Shown piece by piece: positions 1 through 11,751 of a stretch of DNA of 64,000 bases. Below the pieces are notes generated by a model that had not been told where the DNA came from, made no database searches, and worked only from the letters and a program-made list of their open reading frames with translations. The stretch spans positions 24,016,212 through 24,080,211 of the forward strand of contig NC_054876.1 of NCBI RefSeq assembly GCF_018320785.1. The letters are read 5' to 3'. The translations under genes were made by a program, and so were the position numbers. This stretch comes from Cheilinus undulatus. Its lineage: Eukaryota > Chordata > Actinopteri > Labriformes > Labridae. How positions within the stretch are numbered: position 1 is the first letter of the stretch; every line of letters starts with the position of its first letter.

Positions 1-203
1 CAGGTGAACAGTGTTTACAACATTAGACAACATACAGACTATGAGGCATGTGTTTCTTACAAAGTGACTGGCTCAGTCTTAAGTGTCTGTGTAGTTTTAA
101 ATCACAGCTCGAAGTAAGTCTTGTCTGTGTTTATAAAAGTGTCAGGAGATGTATAAAGTGTACAGCCAACTGTATGTCACATGCATGTCTGTGTGTGTCT
201 CAG

Positions 204-1592
204 GCTCACATGCAAGCTCGTTTCGTGATCCTGCGTGTCCTGCTGGAGGCTGGGGAGGGTCTGGTCGGCCTGGAGGAAGTGACAGGAAAGGACGGCAAGC
301 CTGACGCTCGAATCACTCTGGACCGCAGCAAGATTCACACTGTGGGGAAGAATGCCATCCACAGGTTCCTTCAGAAACTGCAGGTATGTGTATGTAAAGG
401 TAGAACAGCCAAGACATTAATTAGATTCTTTATAACACTGTAATGTATTTGAGAATACATTTTTAAAATCAAGAAATAGATCACATCTCATTCCTTTAAC
501 AACAAAACCCAAAACTGTAGCCACATTACCATTTGTTAATATGATGAAACAGTTGAGTTACTTAAAGGTGCTTGCTAATAAAAAGATGTTTTTTCAGTGT
601 TTGTCACCAAAATTCGAGTGAGACTAACTGAATTAATTTATGCTAAATCCATTTCCTTTCTGAGAAAAGTCTTCACAATTAAATAATTCTCTTCTGCCTT
701 CCCTTTCTCAGGGAAAATGGCTTTTGTTGATTCATTGTCATTTCCATTAAGTTTCTTTGAAACTACTTGCAGAACTTTGTGTTTCACAAAAATATGTAAA
801 ACAGTTTATGATGAAATAAAACAAAATAATGATGCATTAAAATTGCATCTTAAAGTTGTCAGTGCTGTCATGCAGGGTTTCTGCAGATTATTGAAAAAGT
901 CTTAAATTGGGCTTTTGAAATTTAAGGCTATAAAAAGTCTCAAAGTCTTTATTTAACCTGTTCAAGGGCACTTAGACAGGCTATACTGGTGAATGAAATA
1001 TTGTAACTTGGGAAAGGTACAGAGATTATTATAACACCGTCAATGGCTGTCATGTTAAATGAGTGTAATTACCATCGTTCTCTGTGTGTGCCATGTTTAT
1101 CTTTTCCCTAAGTGCTAACCTGATTTCTTCATATCTTAGGTGTTCAAGTCTACAGCAGATGTGGAGGGAGGTAGAGCAATGTACAATAGCTACTCCGCTG
1201 TCAGTGATGGCGGTGCTTACAACTTCCTTCAACTACGCGAGACAGTGCTGCTGAGGAAAGAGGCTCGGAAGATGTTTGTCCAGGCTAACTCCAGAGTTAA
1301 TGGTATGTAATGGAGGTTGACTTTCTTTGGAGGTAAAAGAATGATGAGCTTTGGAGAGACCTGTTCTGAAGTTACGGAATGTGATTTTACATAAGTTTTA
1401 CAAGTGCTAATTAAGGCTTGTGCGCTGATTCTGACTGCATTGTTTTCAGGTGACAGCGTTGAGCTGACTGAATATGAGGGCAGCGCAGCAGGTTTGATTC
1501 GCTCCTTCACTGAGCGTTTTGAAGAAGACGCAGAGAAGCTGGAGGCCGATCTCCTGGAGATGAGCAAAAGAGACGCCCCCTGCTGGTGTTGA
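204..1592 (+). CDS. dpp3: Dipeptidyl peptidase 3, C-terminal exons (5' part outside window)
   Basis: Three exons, 204-383, 1140-1302 and 1450-1592, join in frame into the last 161 residues of a protein I recognise as DPP3. DPP3 is a mainly cytosolic zinc metallopeptidase of family M49 that removes dipeptides from the N-terminus of short peptides such as enkephalins and angiotensins. The first exon opens with [20 protein letters not shown], followed by the [11 protein letters not shown] stretch. The second carries [18 protein letters not shown] and the third [19 protein letters not shown], all close to the mammalian C-terminal lobe. The zinc motif HELLGH lies upstream of the window and cannot be checked. 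Flanking AG and GT dinucleotides are present at every join, and the phases (0, then 1) agree. The C-terminus is about ten residues shorter than in human. The gene converges on rin1. Confidence 0.93.
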
Positions 1593-1686
1593 TGGGTGGT
1601 CCGTCTGATCCAAAGGCCTCGAAGATATCAATCTGATTTGTTTTTCACTCAGCAAGCAACAGATGAAATAAATGGTTTGTACTTTG

Positions 1687-1692
1687 AATAAA
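1687..1692 (+). other. dpp3: Poly(A) signal of dpp3
   Basis: A canonical AATAAA lies 95 bases after the dpp3 stop codon and is the first one downstream. This implies a 3' UTR of roughly 110-120 bases. A second AATAAA-like run near 1774 could give a slightly longer form. Confidence 0.6.
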
Positions 1693-1714
1693 GCCATAAG
1701 ACTTGTTCAGATCT

Positions 1715-2590
1715 GCCAAAGTTTTCCTGCCATGGTCCAACATCAAATTTATGTTTCTGAAACAAGTTTCGTATAAATAAATGAACTGATAAGTACTTCT
1801 GTTTCTATTGCTATTGAATGCACTTGGGAATCATTTTCTTCTAATGACAAGTACTCAAACAAATAAGATGAATGAATGTGTCTTAATTACTTTCTTAAAT
1901 TCTCCTCAGAAAATGACTGAAAATGTATCAATATTTACTGATAGGTTGACTGTAGACCAGCAGCCATTATAAACTTACTTTAAATGTAAGGCAAAGCAAT
2001 CACCTTTGAGTAAGCTTGATAGAGAAATCACTGATAAAAGCTGACTACAAAATAATGCTGTACAAAAGACATGACTTTAATCTGCACTAATTAAATCTGT
2101 GATGTATATATGTAGTGTCATTTTCTACAAAAAGCAAAGGCTTTTCATTTCATGCTACTCTTTCACAATCACAGTATGATGTTTGGTGTATTTGGATACC
2201 ATGAAGATTTTACTGATGTTTGATTTGAGGCTTGGATTATATGGTATATGTTTAATTGAAGCCTTGATGTCTATATGTCAACATTTCTATAAAAGGAGAC
2301 TTGTTAAATTCCTTGTTTTGATTTATTTGAAAAACATTTGTTATCCAATTTAGATGTGTCTTTGTTATAGTGTTAACACCATGATAATATTGTTTTTATC
2401 TGTATCTTTAATGCAAAACATAGACAGCTTCGAGGCCCTCGGCATTAAATTTCTAAAAAAGCATCTACAGTCAGGTTGGAAGTCAGTCAGAAGACTAGAT
2501 TGTGAGAGAATATGCATTAGAGCAGAATGACTAAATTAGCACCAATAATTGTAGTAAATACAAGCAAAACAACACGTCTTTAGAAAAGTT
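1715..2590. other. Intergenic spacer between convergent dpp3 and rin1
   Basis: AT-rich sequence with no long open frame on either strand, no splice-bounded coding block and no repeat that I recognise. It separates the probable dpp3 cleavage site from the probable rin1 cleavage site. Confidence 0.5.
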
Positions 2591-2594
2591 TTTG

Positions 2595-3761
2595 AAAAGC
2601 TTGTATAATTTTTTATTCGTTCTCAAGGAGCAATAAAGTTTTTCTCTTCTAATGTGTTAAAAATTACAAGCCCATTAACACAAACAAACATAAAAAGTCA
2701 ACACAAAAGCAAAAAAAAAAAAACTTTGCCATTTGCTTCACACTGGCAAGAAATCAAACTGCAGGGGAGGGAGGATCGTCAGTGTTAGGAGTGTTTCTGA
2801 CAGAATTCCATAAAAACAGTTTTACCAAGTTCATTGCAGGCTTGAGTGACTTTTAGAAAAAGTCAAAATATACAAAACTAGTGGTGATCCATAACAGAAC
2901 CCTTTTTTTATAATTCTTTTCCTGCAGAACAACAGAAAAATGCATTTGAAGAGTGTTCACACACATTAAGTACATTTAATTCTCTGCAAATATTTTATGT
3001 TACTCTCATAATTCTACAACTGTTTAGACACTTTCATAATCCATTTGACTGACTTTGTGAAAACAGCAAAAGCATTAACTCTATTCTACTAATGTATGGT
3101 TTGATTGGCAAAAGAGTCATCACATAATGATGGACATGCATGACATTCAAAGAGGAGATGATGTTGTACATAATGTGATTAGCATTTTTTTAAATAATCT
3201 GATTTGGTATGTTCTGTCAGTACAAATTAGATTATTTTAAACAGCTAATCCTGAAACAAAGCACAGTTTTTTCAAACCCTAGTAGGTGGTGTTGACCATC
3301 AAAACTTGACAGAGTTGATAAAAATGGCAGTTCAATGATGCTTCTTGTGTAATGCTAATATGTCATTTGTATATGATTTTTTGGGACACCAATGGATGTG
3401 GGTTCAGTGCTGAGTGATCTGAAGAAAGGACTTCAGCTGATTATTTGCCAAAAATTCTGTGAATTTTGCTAGACAGGGTAGTTTGGAGATAAGATGGTTG
3501 TTGAAGAAAGCACATGAGACAATAACCATACATCAGGAATACCTCTGGTTGAAAAAAGAATTAGGTTAAATGCAGAAAGTGGTGACACCTGGAATGGCCA
3601 GTTTCAGAAAGACTGATTCTAAATTACTCTAACCAGTAGGGCTAAGGAGAAGCATGAATACATCTGCACATCTACCATATTTGCAAAATATATCAACATA
3701 GCTACTCTTTGTTAGTCAATGAAGTGCTTCATAATGAAACAAAAAGTCTAAAATGTGTTCA
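2595..3761 (-). other. rin1: Probable 3' UTR of rin1
   Basis: The minus-strand sequence after the rin1 stop has no open frame of 60 codons or more and no block resembling VPS9 or RA coding exons. The first minus-strand AATAAA is at 2617-2612, giving a 3' UTR of about 1.15 kb. I inferred this from the signal; there is no transcript evidence. Confidence 0.45.
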
Positions 3762-6700
3762 CTACAGGCATGCACCATCATCCTGTTTTTGAGATGAACT
3801 CTCTGCTGTCTCCTCAACCCTAAAAGAAGAACTGCAGTTGTCACTCAGAGCAGCAGCACTCATCTGTAAAACCAGACCGTCCTCTTCCTTCTTGTTTAGG
3901 TCCTCATTTGTTTTCTTTTCATCCACACCTGTTCCCTCCATCTCAGTCTCTCTCTCTTGTCTCAACTGATCTGGTCTTGGAGAAGACACAGGTGTGTGAT
4001 AGACCTGCTCCACCAGGTCAGGGAAAGCTGGAGAGGTGAAGGGAGAGAGTGAGAAGGGGACTTGAGGAGAAGGAGATGGCGACACGGAGGGAGAGGCATT
4101 GGGTGACTCATACGGGGAGAGGGAAGACAGCGCCCTGGGAGAAAGACATGGAGATTGGTAAGGAGAGAGAGAGGGAGACGCACCGGGAGAGTCATGAGGA
4201 GAGAAGGATTGGGATACTTTGGGGAAAATGGGAGGCGCCATTGGTGGGACAGAAGGGGAGAGGTAAGGAGAGAGTGAAGGAGTATGGGAGGTCGTGATTG
4301 TTGAAGGGGGCTGCATGTAGTCTGAGTCCTCTAAAAGGTTCCCCATCACTGGTGGTAGCTGATCTGCAGCCTCCTCGTGCTCCTGCATCTCATTCTGAAA
4401 GAGAGGAGCAGCTGAGGGAGGCTTTGGGCTGCCCTCAGTGGAGCAGTCCTGAATTGTGGGATCAATCTGAGTGTTTTTATTTCCCTGTTTCTGGGCTTTA
4501 CATCTCCCTCTGGTTTTGGGCATTAGAGGAGGTGGAGGAGGAGGAATAAGTGGGGGTGAAAGCAAGGACGATGTCTCTGTGGAAACGCGGACCTTGAGGC
4601 TCCGTTTGAACATGCGCCGTCGGGACAGAGGGTTCTGGGACTGCAGAAAAAGAGGGTTGATGAAACAGAGAGCACCCAGGCCAGAGCCACAGTCCAGCTC
4701 TTGGGGGCTGCGAGTTGTGATCGGACAAAACTCATGAAACAGGGTGGAACCAGGACCAGGTGGTTTGGAGTCTGATTTGGGTGCCGACTCAGAGTCAGGC
4801 TGGGGAGCTGAATCAGGCAGAGCTGTGGAGCTAGTTGGTGGAGCAGCAGAGGGAGGAGCCGGGGTTTCAGGTATGGGTGTCTTCTCCTGGTTTTCCTGTG
4901 ACTGTGGAGCTTCTCGAGGCCCTCGTACATTTAGGTGTGAGTTCCAGAACTCTACAAAATATAAAAGGTTTTCATTTCACCTTTATTACAATGACACAAA
5001 ATAAATCAGCAGTATTATGTCTGTTTATAATGATATGTGATTCTTGTGTACATAAATCAGGCCTGTGTATCTGAGGGTTGAATTACAAAATCTGCAGTGA
5101 GGAAACAGATTTACAGCCACCAACCTACTCCCATATGTGAAATGGACTCCAGCTCTTTGTGGGATGACGCCCTTGCAATAGCTTCAGGAAGCTCCAGAGG
5201 GAAGGGCAGTACATCTCTGACAGAGCAACATTACATCATATCAACACCAACAAGTAACTTAACCTAGACAGTGATTGTTGTAGAATGACAAGGAAAAAGT
5301 GCAAGTCAACAAAGAGTATTTTACATGTAACACCTAAGAAAGGATGATAAAGATCATTTTTACCTGCTGACACAATAGAAGGAAATAAGTCTTGGAAGAT
5401 CTGGAAAGCTGATGGCTGAAGTTTCCAGACACAGAGCTGTGGTCAAGGGGGAAAAAGATGGGTGGTCAGTATTAAATGTGTGGTTTTACTTCATCTGAAG
5501 TATTGTTTTTAAAAGATGGATCTGTGGGAGCTGTGTCAGGAAGGTTACTTTCTAAATAATGTAGGTTTCATGATTACCCTGTTGAAAACTGCAATATGTA
5601 ACCATTACTTTTCCATAAAATGTTCAAAACTGAGGAATGAGCATGAGAAAACTATAACTTTAGGGAGGCTTTAAAATGTAAAAAAATGTTATATATACTT
5701 TTACATGTAAAAAAGAAACCATGTCCGCATCAGAGGGAGAGCAACAGAATGACTTTTACAATCTAAGACAAAGCTTTTATTGATAATGATATTTATAAAT
5801 GTAACCTTTATACTCATCCTCCTTTTGATAAGTAACTATTATCTAATCACACATATTTCCCCCCAACTGTGACATATCAAGATTACTTTTGTTTTCAAAG
5901 TCATTACATTATGTGTTACTATTTGCTCTGCAACACTCATTGAAAATATGAATTTTCAACACTAGCAGTAATTTCCTTCTTCATAAAGCTACATGATTTT
6001 CACCATTTTACAAAGTATACATTATCATTAAATTGATTTCCTGCATAGGCAGCTACTGGTTGCAATTTACTTTTGCAGCTAAAAAACAGAATATCATGTA
6101 AAAGTTATCTTTTCCTGATGTACTTAAAAAAGATAAGCTTCCATAAATTCTAGATTCCTCTTATACAAGGTGAAATATTATAAGAATTTGTTTTAATTTT
6201 GCTGATTAAAGCGTGCAGCTCTTAAAAATCAAAAATCCACTTTCTCAAAATATCAGAAAATTGTGGAAAGGTTGAGTTTGCAAACGTGTCCTGAGCCTTC
6301 ATTATCTCATTCTGGTTCAGTACCAAGGTTATTATGGTTAACTAAAACTAACTAAAGAACTAAAACTAAAATTCAATTAAACTAAGCTTTACCAAAAAAA
6401 CAAAAACTAACTTATACTATATAGTCCGCTTACAAAACTAACTAAAATAAATTAAAAAATAGAGAAAAAATATCCTTAGTTTTAGTCTTTGGCACAACCA
6501 TACTGACTGGCACCTACACCCAAGTCTGGGGAGTGTAAAATGGACTGAATTAATTGGTAAAGACTTCACACAGTGGTAGTTTTATGTCTGGAGTTGTAGT
6601 CAAACAACATCTTATATTTAAAAAAAATTAAGCCTGATTGAATATGTTTCTAAAAATGTATGATGTTCACTCAGGCCCGACACATATCTGCAAAAAACTA

Positions 6701-8741
6701 AAACTAACACTAAAAAGAATAAAAACTGAACTAAAAATGAAGCATTTTTGCAAAATAAAAACTAGAATAAACTAACAACTCAACTCAACAAAACTAATTA
6801 AAATTCCAAAACTATTATAACCTTGTTCAGTGCACGCAACCACAACCACAACCATGGGGAAGACTGCTGACCTGACTCTTGTCCCGACAATCATTGACAC
6901 ACTCCACAAGGAGGGTAAGCCACAGAGAGACATTGCTGAAAGGACCGGCTGTTCTCAGAGGCTGTATCAAAGCTTATTCATGGAAAGTTGACTAGAAGGG
7001 AAAAGTTTTGTAAGAAAAGGAGCACAAGCAACAGGGATGAATTCAGCCTTTAGAGGAATCTTAAACAAAGCAGATTCAATAACTAAAAGGAGCTTTACAA
7101 GGAGTGGACTGAGGCTATAGTCAGTGGATCAAGAGCCGACACATACAGACGGGTCCAAATGAGCTACAAGTATCAAGGTCCTAGTGTTGAGCCACTCCTG
7201 AACCACCCACAACGTCACCAGCGTCTCACCTGGGCTGAGGAGAAAAAGCACTTGACCACTGCTCAGTGGTCCAAAGTCCTGTTTTCAGATTAAACTAAAT
7301 TTGAAATTTCATTTGTAAATCAAGGCCCAGAATCTGGAGGAAGAGCAGAGAAGCACAGAACCCAAGGTGCTTGAAGTCTAGTGTTTTCACAGTCAGTGAT
7401 GGTTTGGGGGTGCCATGTCATCTACTGCTGTTGGTCCATTGTGCTTTATCAAGTCCTGAGTCAACACTGTCAGCCATCTACCAGGAGGTTTTAAAACACT
7501 TCATGTTTCCATCTGCTGAGAAGCTTTAAGGAGATACTGATTTCCTTTTCCAGAAGCACTTGGCACCTGCCAACAGTGAAGCCAAAACAACCAGAACTAG
7601 TTTGTTGACCACGATATTACTTCATTTGATTGGTCAGCCAACTGGGGGAATGTCAAGAGACACCAGACTTAACAATACAGATGAGCTACAGCAACCTGGG
7701 CTACATAACACTCCAGCAGTGCCACAGACTGATTGCACAGATGCAGTAATTTGTGCAAAAGGAGCTCCAACTAATTACTGAGCCATAATTCTCAAGAAGG
7801 CCCTTCTTGAATTATTTTTTTGACAGATTTTTTTTGATATTATAATATTTTGAGGTAATGATTTTTTTTATTTTCCATGACCTGTAAACAGTAATCATTA
7901 AGATTTAAATTTTTAAAAACCACTTTGTATTAGATGATTGTAAAATAGACATTTCACTTCTTGAATTAAATCACAGGAAAAAAAATCAACTCTGGCATGA
8001 TATTCTAACTTTTTAAGATGCACCTGTATTTCCAGTCAGTTAAGCACTGAAGTAAACTTGCTAAGGAACCAGCAATAGTTATTTCATTGTTTATTAGTTG
8101 ATAATAAAAAGGCTGTTAACATTATGAAATGTAAATTTGTATTGGAAAGCACTGTGCGAGTTTAGTTATTGTGAAGTTAATCAGTTTTGTGCCTTTGGAA
8201 ATTGTTTTATTTGGGGAAACCAAGTAATCTCTTATTTTAATGTGTGTCTAGAGTCATGTAATTGTCCTCACTTTTACTGGAGCTCTCCTCCCTGATGCCA
8301 AACTGCTGAACAAAGGATGGGACGCTGTCATCTGCCAAACGGACACACAGGACATTCCTTTGGGATGTGCGAGACTTTCGCACTAGGAAGGTCTGCAAGA
8401 CAGCATAATTAAATCAGGACAGAGAGGGCAACAAAGGTATCCACTACAGTTCTATTTTCTGATATACAGATGAGTATACACGGGGTTAAACCATGGGTTT
8501 TGTGAGCTTTTTGTTTTGAAGTGTATGTGGCTCTGACCCCAGGAGGCTCCCTCTGGAGTATGTGGAGTGCAGTGGCAGGGTTGATTGACAGCTGGAGCCA
8601 AACAGGAACAGTGAGCAGGAGACGGTCCAGCACACTGATGCTCCTCAGAGATCCTCTGCTTCTTTGATGCCCCATGAACTTACGCTGTGAGGGCTTGGTG
8701 GGCTCTGGAAAATCATAGAGAGGTTCTTCCTGCTGTGCCAT
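3762..8741 (-). CDS. rin1: Ras and Rab interactor 1-like protein lacking VPS9 and RA domains
   Basis: Five minus-strand exons (8741-8538, 8392-8272, 5436-5364, 5216-5125, 4951-3762) join in frame to 559 residues. Residues about 49-145 form a RIN-type SH2 domain: VPVWLQL, then TFLVRKSRT with the phosphotyrosine-pocket Arg at 73, then SFPDLPRLISFYC. LYDFPE near the N-terminus and MFKRSLKVRVSTETSS at residue 277 closely resemble human RIN1. The rest is proline-rich (IPPPPPP), followed by about sixteen Ser-Pro pairs at 389-471 and an acidic end. RIN1 binds activated Ras and ABL tyrosine kinases and is a RAB5 exchange factor through VPS9. That domain and the RA domain should follow but are absent here. 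The ATG at 8741 follows an in-frame TAG and a possible splice acceptor, so a 5' UTR exon probably lies upstream. The alternative is another RIN paralogue, but the KVRVSTETSS block favours RIN1. Confidence 0.82.
6325..6824. mobile_element. Non-autonomous AT-rich element nested in the Tc1 copy
   Basis: Five hundred bases begin AAGGTTATTATGG and end with the near-inverse ATTATAACCTT, so the termini are imperfect inverted repeats. The interior is built of ACTAAAACTAA-type runs, a composition I know from a common fish repeat. GTTCAGT occurs immediately outside both ends, consistent with a short target duplication of about 8 bp. It contains no open frame. Confidence 0.55.
6854..7781 (+). pseudogene. 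Broken Tc1-like transposase
   Basis: From the ATG at 6854 the frame reads MGKTADLTLVPTIIDTLHKE and then the helix-turn-helix stretch KPQRDIAERTGCSQ, typical of Tc1 transposase N-termini. Farther on, the nucleotide sequence continues to match the family through the DDE region down to a TGA near 7781, but the frame is broken by several stops and small gaps. No intact transposase is encoded, so the copy is presumably immobile. Confidence 0.7.
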
Positions 8742-9540
8742 CTACACACATACAACAAAACACAGATGCCCATTAAATACACCGCATTTGATCATGTCCT
8801 CCGGAGATGCTACAAGTGGTTATTATCTGTCCCTGTGGGGCTCACATTCAGGAACAGAAAGATGGGTGGGATGCCTGAACACACCTGTGTAATAAAGCTG
8901 CCTGGATTGGGAAAGCAAGTCCAGACTTGGCGGAGTGCTGCAGCTCAGACAGAGCTTAAATGAAATAAGAGGCTTTGAGAAAACGCAGTTTATAATTTAG
9001 ACACACAAAAAAAGAATAGAGAACACCACAGCGGGCAGTTTACCTGACATTTTAAAAACAAAGAAAACGGGCAATAGTATAGCTAGTTATTTGCTTGTGG
9101 CTATTACTCTGAATCACAATGTTTTTTCTCCCCATTATCTTGAAAATAATTAATAAAAATCTTTATTACAGCTTCAGCTTAAATGCCAATAAGAACCCGG
9201 ACCCGCAGCCCGCATTCCTGTCAAACTTCCTATTTCCTCCAGTCTCTGTTGCTCGAGTCTTCCTGTTGTACATTCACACAGCCTGTCACATCTGATCCAC
9301 GTGTGCACTGATTCTCACTTTAACATAAACAGGCTCGTTGTTTACCTCTTAACCTCGATCCTTCTTTTTATCCCCTCTGGTTCCAGTTTACATAATCAAG
9401 CTTCTTCCTCTTCCATCAACTCTGAAACGATGAAAAGTTCACTTCTCTTCCACTCTTACGACTGATCCAAGATCCGGAGGTGTATTTGACTCCTCCTCCT
9501 CTCCCACCTGGAACCAAACATGTGCTTGGCTCACGTGACC
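8742..9540 (-). promoter_or_regulatory. rin1: Probable 5' region of rin1
   Basis: This is the sequence upstream of the rin1 start codon. A pyrimidine-poor TGTGTAG directly before the ATG could be a splice acceptor, which would place a non-coding first exon farther upstream. A palindromic E-box, TCACGTGA, lies at 9531-9538. I see no convincing TATA box. The transcription start cannot be fixed from sequence alone. Confidence 0.3.
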
Positions 9541-9829
9541 GATAGTTGCACAAAGCAAAGATTGTACAGGAACTGCAGGAGAGTAGTTTGGCCCACCATA
9601 GCTATACCAGTAGAGAGGTAGTTGGTAATGAGTTTATGTTTGATTCAGCTTTTCACTTACTCTTGTGCTTTCGTTTTTACACTAGAGATATTGATCCGTT
9701 TAGTTTTTGGTCGTTGGATATTAAAGGATATAAAAAAGAAATACAAGTGATGTTTGATAGTCTTTTTTAATACAAAATTATCTCTATATGGTTAAAAATT
9801 TTGAGAAAGAAAAAAAGCATCACGAAAGA

Positions 9830-10060
9830 TGTGTCTAAAGACTCCAATAGAACTGCCAAGACACTAAAATGTAGTCTAAATGAAGACAGTTACTAGAGCC
9901 CTGCACAGGGATGGTTGCAGTCCAAGAAAAAAAAACGTTTTATTCTGTAAAAGAGACACATTCAAGACGGACTGAAGTAGCCTATCCTAAGGACAACCTG
10001 GAGAAAGATTTTGCATACTGGAAGCATGTCCTTTGGCCAGATGAGACTAAACTAGAGCTC
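9830..10060 (+). mobile_element. Fragment of a second Tc1-like transposase
   Basis: Phrases such as CTGCCAAGACACTAAAA, ATGGTTGCAGTCCAAG, GACAACCTGGAGAAAG and CCAGATGAGACTAAACTAGA follow, in order, the nucleotide sequence of a Tc1 family different from the one in rin1 intron 2. The frame is broken and both ends are missing, so this is a relic. Confidence 0.5.
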
Positions 10061-10064
10061 AAAC

Positions 10065-10975
10065 TGAATATGTTAAATCCAAGAAAAAAAAATGCATGGT
10101 CACATTTCAAAAAGCCTGGGCTGGAATTTTTGTGGAGAAACTTTCCATGTTTGTGAAGAATACTTTCATTTTCTAAAGTTGTTACATTATTTTATACTGA
10201 ATCGAATTACCCTCCAAGCAACTCAATTGAATTTGGGAAAAATGCATTTAAGTAAAACAAATTCCCCAAAATGGGCTTTTGGTAACCTAAGAAAATAATA
10301 ACAAATAATAACAAATCAAGTTGAGACAAATCTCTCCAATGGTGTGATCTCTTGCCGTGTCTTCCTTTCTTTCTGTCCAGTGCTTGGAACATTGATTGTA
10401 CCTGTCAATAATGTAAGTAAAATTGGTTTCTAAAGGCCTAACCCCTGCAGTAGTCATATATTCTACTGATGCAGACATACTGGTGCATGTTTGCAGACAG
10501 AGTATGGTTCCAAAGACCTTTTACCAGGAACTAAGGGTCTCTAATAGGGCCTACACTGCAATCTGAGTAAAGCTCAATCCCTATAATGATTTGACTTTGT
10601 CTCGGAATGTGAAAAACAAAAAACATCTTTGTCTTGTTTGTTTCCTTCTAGTTTATTTTTTTTTCTCTTTCAATATAAAAAAAAATCAATTTGTTTTTAA
10701 TTTTCTAATAAAATAGAAAAAACACATTTTAGTCTTTTGATTCAATATTTTGTTTATCTGTATTCATTTATGTAATCCATTCATGTAGCATTTCTAAACT
10801 AAAATAGAAAAAATCTATCCTTCGTTTTTAATATTTCATAAACGGAAAAAAGTGACATGGACCACTGTAAGCAAAAACCTTAATTTTACGTTTAAACTAG
10901 GTTCTTGTTAGTTCCGCAAGGGGAAGTTTCAATCTTAACATTTTCTTATTTTGGGAAAGATAAACATATGCTTTT
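10065..10975. other. Intergenic spacer between rin1 and rbm14
   Basis: AT-rich DNA with homopolymer A and T runs. I see no coding block, RNA gene or well-defined repeat. It lies between two divergently transcribed genes, so distal regulatory elements are possible but not visible. Confidence 0.4.
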
Positions 10976-11112
10976 TGATGAAGGAGTCAAACAGTTTGAT
11001 GCACCTGAAATTATCTTGCTCAAACACATTCATCGTTGGTGAAACTGCGCCCCCATTTCTAGAAACATGAGCCGGATGTGACGTAGGAAACACAGCTCCG
11101 GGACCGCGTTGG
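10976..11112 (+). promoter_or_regulatory. rbm14: Putative rbm14 promoter and non-coding first exon
   Basis: A short, more GC-rich patch contains CCGGATGTGACGTAG at 11072-11086. This combines an ETS-like CCGGAT with a CRE-like TGACGT, a pairing common in TATA-less housekeeping promoters. A good donor (GGTAAGAA) at 11113 suggests that a non-coding exon ends at 11112 and is spliced to 11752. This is inferred from motifs only. Confidence 0.4.
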
Positions 11113-11751
11113 GTAAGAAGTCTGAATAGCTAGTATTCTCACAATATTGAATGCTTTTCCTGCATAGGGTTCATAAGGAGTAAAGGAAACACTATAAAAC
11201 GGTGTAGTTTTATCTTAAAACTACAGTGGAGCTCTTGTGCAAGAAGTAACTTCCAGCCGCTGTGTTCAAGATAATACGTTAGCCAGCTAGCTTAGCTAAC
11301 GTTAGCTACATTGCTAATGTTTGCATCATAATAGCCAGCTATATTAGAGTTAAAGCTCTCTTTGGGTCGCCCTATTAGCCCACAGCGTTACATACAACGA
11401 CTTTCTGGTAAAAACAAACTGTTAGTACATCGTTTTTAAACACTTTTTACATTGCGTGTGGGTTTACATATGTTTGCTAAGGAATTGAGCAGGTAGCTAA
11501 GCTATACCGACTACCTGTAACTTAATTGGATCGATTTTCGCCGCGAAAATTCAAGGTTTAATTTGTTTAGATGATAGTAACAGAGTATCTGGCAACCATC
11601 AAATACTTACTTCTCAGTATACCTAACTGGCTGTAACATACAAATTAACTTAAATTATTAATACTGACACGATTCGGGTATAGGATAAGGATAGGCAATA
11701 TAGAGAATTTGACAAAGCTTGTGTTTACTTTTTTTTTGGTTTATTTTGCAG
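11113..11751 (+). other. rbm14: 5' UTR intron of rbm14
   Basis: Bounded by GTAAGAAG and a T-rich tract ending TTTTGCAG. It contains a GCTA-rich patch around 11278-11340 of the kind seen elsewhere in the window. I see no coding sequence. Confidence 0.45.

Larger units (their letters stand above)
6069..8027 (+). mobile_element. Tc1/mariner-like DNA transposon, decayed and interrupted
   Basis: The right end, 7996-8027, reads inward as an imperfect inverted copy of the left end at about 6069-6100, around ACAGGTGCAT and GAATATCATG. These ends match a Tc1-like family common in teleosts that I recognise from memory. The interior encodes a decayed transposase. The unit of about 1.46 kb is lengthened to 1.96 kb by a nested insertion at 6325-6824. 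It sits in intron 2 of rin1, on the strand opposite to the gene. Confidence 0.75.
5437..8271 (-). other. rin1: Intron 2 of rin1, host of a transposon
   Basis: A 2.8-kb intron splits the SH2 coding sequence. Its centre is occupied by the Tc1-like element described separately. The flanks, about 5440-6065 and 8030-8270, are AT-rich with nothing recognisable. Confidence 0.6.

Noticed and set aside
3962-4930. Long open frames overlapping the last rin1 exon in other frames and on the plus strand
   Set aside because: They are shadows of the Ser-Pro-rich coding sequence. Only the frame joined to the SH2 exons matches RIN1.
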